In this document: positions 27,401 to 35,900 of the stretch, in pieces
How the letters are laid out: every line of letters begins with the position of its first letter
Numbering within the stretch: position 1 is the stretch's first letter
The notes under the pieces: generated by a model
What the model saw: only the letters and a program-made list of their open reading frames with translations
Told to the model about the DNA's origin: nothing
The model's database searches: none
Translations under genes and position numbers: made by a program
Assembly (NCBI RefSeq): GCF_003590095.1
Contig: NC_039493.1
Location: 8,928,001 to 8,992,000 of the forward strand
Length of the DNA: 64,000 nucleotides
Reading direction: 5' to 3'
Source of the DNA: Trichoplusia ni
Lineage: Eukaryota > Arthropoda > Insecta > Lepidoptera > Noctuidae

Positions 27401-29441
27401 GGTCACGCTGTCTTTCATCGCGACCCGCAGCGGCTTGCTCAAGTGGACCGAAAACACCAACACCTCTAGAAGTACCGACTCTGCTGAATCGTAAGCATGG
27501 TTACCCAAATAACTTTCCTCAGAATGGAAATCACTATTCAAAAAAATGTACTATGAACAAACCTGCTATTGTGGAAGCGAGAAGCCGTGTTATTGTAGAG
27601 CGACGTCTCTTTTCTGCCACTGCACCAGCATATGCATGTTTCTAAACCTATTGTGGAAATGAATCGTATCTTATCATTGTACTTGTGTTTTCACAGCCAC
27701 TTTAGCGAGAGATACGCTCGAGCGTTTGACTCGGAATGGTACCGGCGCGCTGTGGAGCACCACGCTATCGAACCAGAGAGCTTCGTATTCTCCGTTCCCT
27801 TCCGCGATGGTTCTGAGGCGGAGGAGCTCAGTGGCCGGCCACCCCTGGTACTGGCCACTCATGCCGTGTTTGTGGAGTCACGTGGACATCGCGCACCCGC
27901 TGCTGTTGTTGGACTACACTTCCAGTTAGATTCTCTGGCCAAACACTTCTTGAATGTTACTTCTGCTGTAAGTTCTTCAAAATGAAAGCACTTTACACTT
28001 TGGAGTTAGATATACTTATTCTTCGGAGTTCTTTTAAATGTTTTAATCCATAAATGTTCCACATAATCTTTTAGATAGTTAGGCACAGTTAAAATTATCC
28101 TAACATCAACATTCTAATTTTGCAGTGCACAGTTGGCACAGTCTGTAAAAAGACATGTGCAGGCGACGAGTTGGACTGCTACATCTTAGACGACAACGGT
28201 TTCATCATACTATCAGAAGATGCGTCACAGACGGGAAGGTTCTTTGGACAGGTTGACGGCACTATCATGGACTCGCTGGTGCAGGATCGAATATACAAGA
28301 AAGTAGTCGTACATGATCATCAGGGAAGATGCCCCGATTCTAGAAATCCTTTTAGTGGCGACGGACATAAGCTCACAGTAAGTTCTACATTTGGCTACAA
28401 ATAAATATTTGCTAAGACATATTAAAAGTCTAATCACTAATTTGCCGCCTTATCAAATTACAGCCACTGAAACCTCTATCCTGGCTCGGCAGTTATCTCA
28501 CTAGTCTACTCGCCGTATGGTTTCCGCTGTGGGAGACAGCTCGCGCGCGTGCGAGGCCATACGCCGAAGAAGAAGTTGGTAAGTCGATATTTGAGTAGTA
28601 GGAATTCTACGTTTGACTGTTATATAGAGAGGATTGATTATTCACTTTTAATGTACAGATTATGAGGACTACGAGAACGAAGATGGCGAAAACGATGATG
28701 ACTTGGATAGAGATCGTGGAACATACGAGATCATAATAGACGGGCTGGGCGAGACTTCCCGCGACAATGGCCGCTCCCACACTGGTCCGTCTCCCCCTCC
28801 GGGCGGCGGCGGCGGCGCCATGCCCCCTCCCCCGCGTGAGGCGGCGCGCTCTGCAGCCGTCCGACCGTGCGACACCAGCGCTGAACTCTTTACATTGCAA
28901 TCTTCTCGACTAAATACTGCACAACCGCTCAAGGGTAAACTCACCAACTGTCACAATTCCGGCTGCGAGAGGTGAGGACTAATGGGACAAAGATAAAGTT
29001 GACTTAAACGTAGCAACGAAAGTAAAGACCGCGGTGAATACCTTTATATTTTTTCGTCAGGCCATTCAGCGTGCAAAAGATCCCGCACAGCAACCTGATC
29101 CTGCTGGTAGTGGACACGCTGTGTCCGTGTGGAGCTAAGCGGCTGGACGTGCGGCCTCGCGAGGCGGGTGCCCGCGCCGCCTGCCGCCCCGCGCCCGCCA
29201 GGCATCGCCGCCGCGCGGCACACTGCGGCTCTTACCATCCCGAGGTACGAATCCATCACTTCGAGTAGTTAGTATATTAATAATTGTCCTGCCCTGTTGA
29301 GTATCACAACATTTTCCTAACATATTTATTTGGTTCCCGCAGGAAATTGAAATACAATCGTGCGGTCGCGGAGAGCGCATGGTACCCGCGATTACCTCAC
29401 TAATAGTGCCGCTTGTGCTGCGATTAGTGATCAGCACGTGA
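443..29441 (+). CDS. Voltage-gated calcium channel alpha2/delta subunit, 5'-partial, 23 exons
   Basis: Family role: a GPI-anchored extracellular subunit that traffics Cav channels to the membrane and acts at synapses. Exons: 443-553, 14260-14488, 15886-16017, 16369-16646, 22128-22241, 22610-22805, 23068-23204, 23331-23411, 23505-23585, 23671-23745, 23958-23972, 24067-24177, 24437-24650, 24772-24817, 25005-25177, 25580-25670, 27377-27490, 27697-27967, 28126-28377, 28464-28578, 28659-28971, 29061-29244, 29343-29441. They total 3432 nt (1143 aa plus stop) and every junction keeps frame. Order: VWA_N (from about residue 1, YNVDVVRKDGLLLVREL), VWA (about 190-370), Cache-like region (GTDVPI; TPFSLAAVLPDGYG), Cys-rich delta part, then a hydrophobic C-terminus (LIVPLVLRLVIST) fitting a GPI signal. 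The signal peptide is missing upstream. The MIDAS motif is degenerate. Family assignment is firm; which insect paralogue it is cannot be settled here. Confidence 0.93.
589..652. repeat. Fragment of a common insect interspersed repeat
   Basis: The stretch contains CTGCTGGGCAAAGACCTCCC followed by a CCTTCCACGATTCTCC-type segment. A related fragment lies in an MTR4 intron at about 37328-37395. Motifs of this form recur across Lepidoptera genomes. It is short and carries no visible ends. Confidence 0.55.
3651..3680. repeat. Short GGAGC/GGAGT tandem repeat
   Basis: Six consecutive 5-bp units of GGAGC or GGAGT inside alpha2/delta intron 1. It is a simple-sequence tract with no further feature. Confidence 0.7.
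4500..4605. repeat. GCTACG/CGTAGC-rich repeat copy
   Basis: The stretch is dense in CGTAGC and GCTACG (for example TGCTACGGATGTCGTAGCG). Similar clusters lie at 6065-6205 and 16085-16180, suggesting a dispersed element family. No terminal repeats or target duplication were identified. Confidence 0.4.
6065..6215. repeat. GCTACG/CGTAGC-rich repeat copy
   Basis: It contains several CGTAGC/GCTAC units and ends with TTGAAACTAAAC. The copy near 16085-16180 ends with the reverse complement, GTTTAGTTTCAA, so the two look like the same family in opposite orientation. The family is not identified. Confidence 0.45.
6969..7230 (+). repeat. tRNA-derived SINE (HaSE-like)
   Basis: A tRNA-like head carries an RNA polymerase III A box (TGGTCTAGTGG, 6977-6987) and B box (GGTTCGATTCC, 7021-7031). 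An unrelated body follows, and it ends in an (ATT)n tract at 7210-7230. The acceptor and anticodon stems pair poorly, so this is a SINE head and not a functional tRNA. The structure matches SINEs known from noctuid moths; the family name is from memory. Confidence 0.85.
9345..9525 (-). repeat. tRNA-derived SINE, minus orientation
   Basis: Read on the minus strand, a tRNA-like head carries TGGGTTCGATC as B box (plus coordinates near 9459-9470). A body follows whose 3' end reads AACAAGGATTAAATTCCTT. The same 3' end recurs in an MTR4 intron at 34005-34120. Terminal duplications are not clear. Confidence 0.7.
10010..10052. repeat. Perfect 19-bp inverted repeat, 5-nt loop
   Basis: The arms AATCTAAGTCTCTATGTAC (10010-10028) and their exact reverse complement (10034-10052) flank AGAGA. 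A transcript across this site would fold into a mismatch-free hairpin. It lies within alpha2/delta intron 1 and has no coding context. Confidence 0.9.
10145..10545. repeat. Interspersed repeat with internal palindrome and inserted LINE tail
   Basis: It begins CTAGCTGACCCAGCAAACGT and continues through AAATCGGTTAAGCCGTTTCG, both phrases typical of a high-copy lepidopteran repeat whose class I cannot assign. It contains a 12-bp-arm inverted repeat at 10482-10510 (GGTAACTAACAT, 5-nt spacer). A minus-strand LINE-like 3' end appears to have inserted at about 10241-10285. Confidence 0.55.
10241..10285 (-). repeat. 3' end fragment of a non-LTR retrotransposon
   Basis: Read on the minus strand it is TTTGCAGAATAAATGATTTC followed by TTTCA repeats. 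The pattern GCAAATAAA-type signal plus short tail repeat is the usual 3' end of lepidopteran Jockey-like elements. No coding sequence is left. Confidence 0.5.
11500..11565 (-). repeat. 3' end fragment of a Jockey-like non-LTR retrotransposon
   Basis: On the minus strand it reads ATGTACATTTCATGCAAATA, then AAGTTTTTATTATTATT, an AATAAA-containing 3' terminus with an (ATT)n tail. The body is missing or too decayed to recognise. Confidence 0.6.
13660..13689. repeat. 30-bp near-perfect palindrome
   Basis: GGGTACATTCAAAG and its exact reverse complement are separated by only two bases (CA). It lies in alpha2/delta intron 1, about 570 bp before exon 2. Function unknown. Confidence 0.85.
14489..15885 (+). 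other. Alpha2/delta intron 2
   Basis: Donor GATG|GTGAGC, acceptor GGCGCAG. It is 1.4 kb of AT-rich sequence with no exon, RNA gene or recognisable repeat. Confidence 0.7.
16085..16180. repeat. GCTACG-rich repeat copy
   Basis: Located in alpha2/delta intron 3, with several TGCTACG/CTACGTG units and a GTTTAGTTTCAA end that mirrors the copy at 6065-6215. Confidence 0.4.
16369..16646 (+). CDS. Alpha2/delta exon 4: start of VWA domain with altered MIDAS
   Basis: This exon reads AATSPKDLVILLDDSDD. The conserved TSPKD lead-in is followed by the position where the family usually has DxSxS (DVSGS in classical subunits). Here it is D-D-S-D-D at 16488-16502: the first Asp and first Ser are kept and the second Ser is replaced by Asp. 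The exon enters in phase 1 from 16017 and leaves in phase 0 (CAG|GTAATT). The 5.5 kb intron that follows splits the VWA domain. Confidence 0.88.
16647..22127 (+). other. Alpha2/delta intron 4 (5.5 kb)
   Basis: Donor CAG|GTAATT, acceptor GTTTCAG. It contains a SINE head fragment at 17683-17760 and otherwise AT-rich sequence with no frame that resembles an exon of any family I know. A small GC-rich patch at about 20590-20690 yields no convincing protein. Confidence 0.65.
17683..17760 (+). repeat. 5' fragment of a tRNA-derived SINE
   Basis: TGCGGATAGCCGAGTGGTTG is a tRNA-like A-box head, of the type at the 5' end of common lepidopteran SINEs. The B box is degenerate and the rest decays into intron sequence, so it is not a working tRNA gene. 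Confidence 0.55.
23958..23972 (+). CDS. Alpha2/delta 15-nt microexon (HTNEE)
   Basis: A 15-base exon encoding His-Thr-Asn-Glu-Glu lies between TTGTTACAG and GTAAGT. It is in phase 0 and falls between the exon ending HPDLRPL (23745) and the exon starting YTETLRPLYSSVD (24067). Both flanking exons are also phase 0, so it can be included or skipped without shifting frame. Its existence rests on good splice sites and frame, not on homology, because five residues are too few to compare. Confidence 0.6.
25671..27376 (+). other. Alpha2/delta intron 16
   Basis: 1.7 kb between AACCA|GTAAGT and CTTTACAG. It is AT-rich, with no exon or repeat that I can recognise. Confidence 0.65.
28659..28971 (+). CDS. 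Alpha2/delta exon 21 with acidic and Pro/Gly-rich insert
   Basis: The exon opens with an acidic run (DYEDYENEDGENDDDLDRD) and then has a PSPPPGGGGG / PPPP stretch. It returns to family-like sequence at CDTSAELFTLQSSRLN. The low-complexity part, about 70 residues, looks like a disordered insertion in the delta ectodomain. The flanking Cys-containing segments keep the family order. Confidence 0.85.
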
Positions 29442-30369
29442 CTGCTAAGTTTAACGTAAAAAAATACCAACCAATACGGGACCCAAACTGTCCCGAACGC
29501 CGTCGTGTCGTGAAGCTTTCTGTACCCCACTCAGTTTCAGTAATCCGGTTGATATTTTAACTGTACCTTGTAGAGTTTCACGACATCTTCAGGGAAAGCT
29601 TCTGCCAGGTGTGGCGTTCATGTGTTCTTGCGAGTGTTATAAGTGCGGAGCGGAGTGCGGTCTGTGTGTGCGGTGTAGCGCGTTGCGTGTTGCGTGTTGC
29701 ATGATACAGGCTGCGGCGCGGCGAGCCTGCGCCGCGGTGCGTTACAGTTTTGATCAATTTTACCGACTGAAGTTTTGGTCCGACCAAGTGAACTTTTGAT
29801 CTTGCATAAGACAGGATTATAGTCGAGTTAGGATATGATGATAATTGAAATATTTTCTCCTCTCTGTTAAGTTGTCACTTTTCATATTGTAACTGATGCA
29901 AAAGCATCCAGTAAATAGGTAGGTAACGAATATCTTGTTAAATTTAAATCGAGGATTATCACAAACTTGGAGATCTTATAAATTATAGCTAATGTTAATA
30001 GGTATTGAAAGATAATTAATGTAAAATAATAATATCGTTTAAAACTGTTTTAGAAAAATTTACCTATGTTGAACCTAATTCGATTTATTTCTTTATATCT
30101 GTCATTCAAATTAATCGCAAACTTATTGAATAGTTGCTAGGGGTTGATGTAAATAAGAATAATTTATTTGTAGAAAAATTGTTTTGCTGAATTTATGTGT
30201 GCCTGTGTAATGTAAAAAAAATCGTTGTGTCGTCGAGAAGGCGTCGCAGCGCTAACACGCACTGCCATAGAGGGGAACAATAGTAATTCATAGCAAGTTG
30301 TTGTTGAAACTGAAGATGGTGTGGTGTGCATCCACACGAGTGGCTCGACTGGACGTGCGGTCGCACGAC

Positions 30370-30420
30370 GGTCAGGTCGGACCGTCCGGGTCGGTCGGAT
30401 CGGTCGGCTCGGTCGGACGG
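30370..30420. repeat. GGTCGGNTC minisatellite
   Basis: Imperfect tandem units of GGTCGG separated by A/C-containing spacers lie in the presumed alpha2/delta 3' UTR. The tract is strikingly GC-rich against an AT-rich surrounding. Confidence 0.65.
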
Positions 30421-32459
30421 GGGAGGGCGGCGTGTCCCCGAGCGCGGCGACGCCTACATCTCTGACGACTTTCCATTCTAGTCGTTAGTGATTTTCTCGC
30501 CTAATATTCGAGTAATGTCGTAAAGAAACTGTAAACAGTTTCGTATTTTTATTGTAAATATTTTACTAACTTAAATGGCCTACTACAATTTTAAGAAAGT
30601 GTGTTGCTAATATATAGTTCGTTCAAATTCGACTTCTGCTGTCGTATAACTTCGTCATATCGATCTGTAACAATAATTATTTGCATATCATTGTTCTCTT
30701 TCAATTGTTTCTAGTTGAAAAGATAAGGCCTCGGAACATTGGAAAAGTACTGACATTCTACATTCATACGTAAATATCAAATTTCGAAGTTTAAGAGAAT
30801 AAGCGTATTTACCTATTGACTTGTTTGTACCTTACCTAAATGTGAATGTTAAATAGGAGTAATGTTCAGATCCATACATACTTACATTAAACATTAAATA
30901 GAATTTTATATAAGTATCATATTATATTAAATAGTCATTAATGTACACGAGTATACGGCTTGCTATTGTCCATTTAATTGCAAACTCTGAAATAGTACAA
31001 ATGCCATACATGCCTATACAGATATTCCTAGTAAAGATAGCCGTCAGAGATTGAGTGCCAAACCCCTGTATGACAATATGCGTCGCAGTTCACAATGATA
31101 TAGAACGGGACCGATAGTTTATGTAATGCGTGTACATACTTGTGATACGTCGGACAATAGCAAGCTAGACATTCTTATTGTAACGTAGATTGATTACAGT
31201 AATCTCTTGATGTGTACTCCCTATGTAATGTTAAGTGGAGAGCGAACTGAGCGGGCTTAGACGTATTTAGATGGCCTGTATACGGGCCTTGTATATGCAA
31301 TTTAACGGCATTTATATTATACAGTAGTTAGAATGCATTACCCAGAAACTTTTATATATTCTCTTGCATACAATATTATAGAGAAATTCTAGTAATTAAA
31401 AGCAATATTAAAGTAAACTCGGTATATTCCCCCAATGAGTAACAGCGAGATTACTGTAGTCAGTGTGCTGGTATCACCGACAGCTGACACACCATATCGT
31501 ACACAGCATACTCACAAACTATAATACAGATATCGTTGAAGGCGCTTTTGAGAAATTGTACATTTTGTATAAATAATACAGTAAGGAGTCGATTTAATGG
31601 CGTAGAGATTGTTTAAAGTGATGAGTGGCGAACGACTGGTAATGTATTGAAAGTGCTTCTAGTAAGCGTCGAGTCTTCCATAGCAGTCGAACGCGGGGGC
31701 GAGTGTTTACTGTTACGTCTAAGTATTAAACGATAATAATAGCGTATACTTATCATAGCATAGGCGGAGCTCGCGTCTTGTACCTTGTGCAGATATTTTT
31801 ACTTGCACTTCGCGGGATTTAGTTCTATGTAACTATAGACACAAAACAAATACCTCGTTTAGTTACTCAAAATGTAATAGTTAGACAGAGTTAGCGTTTA
31901 TTTCGCGTTTAGTTCTTGGACATATCAATTCAGGCACCAAATGAGACTATAGCGTAAGCAATTTTTAAATTTTTTCATGTATTACAATATTGATATCGAT
32001 TATTTTAATAAGGTCTTTATCAATTGTAGTGTCGCGTGACTGGCGCGCAACTGAATGATCCCACATTGACAGGGTCCTCGTTAAAATAGTTGTCTAGTTA
32101 CGTACGCGCGTACAAGTGAGGCGGTCACCTCCATATTCCACTATGTTCACTAATCCCTGTATCGTACATTTTTCTAAATCTAAATTCAACTTGGTTTTCG
32201 TGTTAGACATTGAGACACTTAAGTTCTAAGCTTTTAGGACTAAAATCAAAATTCTTGTTGGTAAATAATAAAATTATTCGGTATGTGAAGCAAAATTTTT
32301 ATCGTTACTGTTTATAATTTTGTTATACTTAGTTAAAAGATAATAGTTATCATTCGGCACGGCAATCTGTGTGAACATGGTTCTCTAGCGTAATTCTAGT
32401 TAAATACTGTTCTTTTTGTTACTTGCCAGTTCATGCTATAGATATACAGTAATTACAAC

Positions 32460-32465
32460 AATAAA
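32460..32465 (+). terminator. Poly(A) signal AATAAA for alpha2/delta
   Basis: Canonical hexamer with a GT-rich downstream element, about 3.0 kb past the stop codon. Confidence 0.55.
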
Positions 32466-32493
32466 GTTCTCTTATAACATTGTGACTATGTGT

Positions 32494-32499
32494 TTTATT
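32494..32499 (-). terminator. Candidate poly(A) signal for MTR4 (minus strand)
   Basis: The minus-strand AATAAA (plus TTTATT) lies 470 bp past the MTR4 stop and about 30 bp from the opposing alpha2/delta signal. A nearer TATAAA variant exists at about 32905. Which is used cannot be told from sequence. Confidence 0.35.
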
Positions 32500-32968
32500 T
32501 TAACCCATACCATTAAGGTTCGATTTTTCAATTGCCAGATAACTTTTATTCGACGAATGTTTGACATTTTGATAGCTTTTGTATAGAAAATATGTCAAAC
32601 GGCCATATGTATTCCTCAAATAAATGTTATGAATAAACATTGCATAACTTGTTGGTCAGCCCAACATTATCCGTTTCTTACAGACTATACTCAAAGATTT
32701 AATGCAAGATGAGGACCAGAACATTGGTAAACGAAAATCAGCTTTAGAAAAGGATTATATAATAATCTTACCTAGATTCTAGAAAACAAAGACTAATGTT
32801 TAACATACTAAGTACAGTACCACTACATACAGTTTTTTTAGGAATGATTGACAAAACATTTTAAAATAAATTCTGTCAGAGTAACATTGGGTTTTAGAAG
32901 TTGGATTTATAAATAAAATACAAAATTATAATTGAGATACTTATGTATTAATCATTTCTTACGGAGTG

Positions 32969-35900
32969 TTACATGTAGAGACTGGCCGCGAATACGATGT
33001 CTCTCTTCAGCAGTTTGATTGCTTCACTGAATTTGTTTTCCAGGTCTGTGTTCCCGATGTTCTTGGCTGCTTGGCATAACTGACGCAGCACTTCTTCAAG
33101 TCGACGCATACATCTGATTATGGAGCCTACGAAAATGATTATAAGTATAAAGGAGGATATTTTAATGCTTGATAGTGATATTGAGGTGAAATTGTTAGGG
33201 CGTTTGTTATTAACTTTTCACTTTTCCGAAGATCGTCCGTCGATATTGCTAAACGCAGTATTATGTTCCATCTCGCTTCCGCAATGGGAATTGTGGAAAT
33301 AAGATAGAGAATACGTGAGCTCCTGGTACAAAAACTGATGAGTTAGTAACTTTACTATTTATTCAATTTTTTTTTAACATAATTGACGCAAGATAACTAG
33401 GTATTAAGTAGCAGACGGTTAATTCGAAACATATAGAAAGACTGGGACAAAGATAACCAAAAAAGGACTAAACTAACTAGAACTTACAATCGTAAGTTCA
33501 TAAGATTATGAACAACAAATACACGGTGATCTCACCTTCAAATACATCAGTCATCTTGCATATCTGCAAGAAGGAGGCTCCCTTAGACCAGGCCAGGACG
33601 ACGTCCATGAGCGTGCACTTGAACTTGCCCACATACTCGTCTTCGTCTATTTCCATCTTGGCATCAAGAGATACTTTAGCTATTCTGCGAGCGTATTCCT
33701 AAAAATACATAAAGTTTGAGCGTGGAGTACATATTATTTGAAAAATGAAAATGGAATACGTTTTCGATTTCTTGAGAATTACAACCACCTAATTAATATA
33801 AGCCACTGCTAAAAGTAATCAAAGCTATTTTAAACAGATTATCTCAAAGATGGTCAGCATGATACAAAACTGATTGCAATTGATGCCCGACTTAACATAA
33901 AAAAAAAGTATTTATAATGCTATATTTAGACTGATCAGTAAGTTCTACAGTCGAATTAGCAAACTGCAGCAATGTATATATTTTTAAATCGTTCTCTGAA
34001 TGTCTGAACTACGTAATTTAATCCTTGTGTCGCGGGGGGTTTCACATACAAATCACGTGCACAGAGACACCCAGTCCCACTTCGTGGACTACACAGTGTC
34101 CACGAATGTTTGTCCTATGCGTGGCTGGAGACTTGTCTACATGTCCGTTACCTGCAGCTGCCTCAGCACTCCGCGTAGTTCCTCCCCCGTGGCGGAGGAC
34201 TGCGAGGAGTTCTCGTCACACACGAAGCAGCTAATAAGCGCCGCACTCTGTTCTGACGTCAGGCCGTTGAACACGCCGTTGAAGATCAACTCTGTTAGTA
34301 AGAGCTCGTCTGCACTAGAATATTGATAAATGATTTAAGTGTTAACGATCGTCATCCATCACATTTGGCAGTTTGTTTTTATATAATGACTCCCGCGCTA
34401 AACATTTTGAAACATTGCAATGCTTGTTTTAGTAAACGATCGAAATCGCGAAAACCCTTTTTTTAAACTTATAAAATTCATTGTTCAATTTATTGCAGAC
34501 TAAATTATTAGTCTACAATAAATGTCAGGAAAATTTTGCTGTTTTCCAGGGCGGTTAGCCGCTTTTGCGCAGCGTTTAAATTACTGCAGAGGAATGATTA
34601 TAATCGAACGCTTACGGTGCGCAAACGCTAATGGAAGCCCGATATAAACAAAAAGTAGGACTTACCTACTGAGCTCGCAAGCTATACGGCCCTTCATTTC
34701 AATGACGTCAGCAGCAGTACAATAACCAAGTCGCCTCAGTACTCGCTTCCTCTTCTTCAGCTCGTCCATTTGCAGAATACTCTTGGCATGCTTCAGTTCA
34801 GCCTTCAACATGTTCAACTCTTGCTGCAATTCTTGCTTAGTTTCGTACGCGGCTGTTAGCGCGCCGCGGTTCTTGTCATTGTGTAAATCGTGAGAGTATA
34901 ATCTAAAAGGAAAGAGTACAATCATATAGTGAAGATATAGACTGGTTGATTTTTTTTATCATTTGTCCAAAAGAAGGGTTTAATTGATGTGTAGTACAGG
35001 ATATGATTTTTATTTGGGCCGACAAGCCTTGAAGGTTGCCATCCCAATTAAAAATGGATTTCGAATTTTTCGAATACTTGGTTATGATACCATGCAGTGA
35101 TGTGATTCTATTTTTTTACCACCAGTGCAAAATTAATCCTACCTTTCCTCTAGACGTTTAATTCTGTCAACACACTCAATGAATACAGATTCATTGATCT
35201 TCATGTCTTTAATAGGATTCAGTAGTGGTGGCCCATCAGGGAAGCGTTTCTTCACCTCTCCAATAGTCTTGAGCACAGATTTGCGGTTGTCTGCCGGCCT
35301 TAGGTCTTTAGGGTAGTAGACCCGTAACGAGCTTATCTGATATATGAGAGTGTGAAGCACTGGGACTACTTCCACATCGCCTGCCTGTCAATAAAGATAT
35401 ATTGTAAATTAATATCATTCCCCAAATACTTTACTGCTTAAAAACCCTTATTCCGAATTTTCGTACTTCTATTTTTACGGTTTTTACGATGTAACGTTTA
35501 ACTTTTTCGTTATATTGACAGTGTAAGACTTTAGGTACTATATATTTGTCATTAACCTTCACACCTCTTTAATTCAATGCAATCTTATCGGTACATCAAA
35601 ATGTTAATTCTTAAGGATGGTTGGTTGGTCACAAGCATGTGTTCTTAATCTTTACCTCGCAAGAAGTAGTCAATTTTGATGAAATTCTTTATAGGCGATT
35701 ATAATTATCACAGGCTACGTGTGGTAATGAATATATAACTCTATATCTCACCTCGCCCGGTGGACACGGCTGTTTGGTATCAGTATCTTCACCGCTGGCC
35801 TTCTTAACGTGCAGCAGTATATCCACAATGATCACAGTCTCAGCAGTCAACGGGTTCTCTTCGTGCTTCTTGCCTTTACCAGTCTTGTGTCTGAAGTTCA

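Larger units (their letters stand above)
29442..32485 (+). other. Long 3' UTR of the alpha2/delta gene
   Basis: 3 kb of AT-rich sequence follows the TGA at 29439-29441 and contains no supported gene. A canonical AATAAA at 32460-32465 is followed by a GT-rich segment (TGTGACTATGTG), giving the best poly(A) site. A short GGTCGGTC-type minisatellite is at 30370-30420. Length and end are inferred, not proven. Confidence 0.55.

Noticed and set aside
29044..29530. Minus-strand Arg/Pro-rich frames under the last alpha2/delta exons
   Set aside because: They are antisense shadows of GC-rich coding exons 22 and 23, whose plus frame and splice sites are clear.
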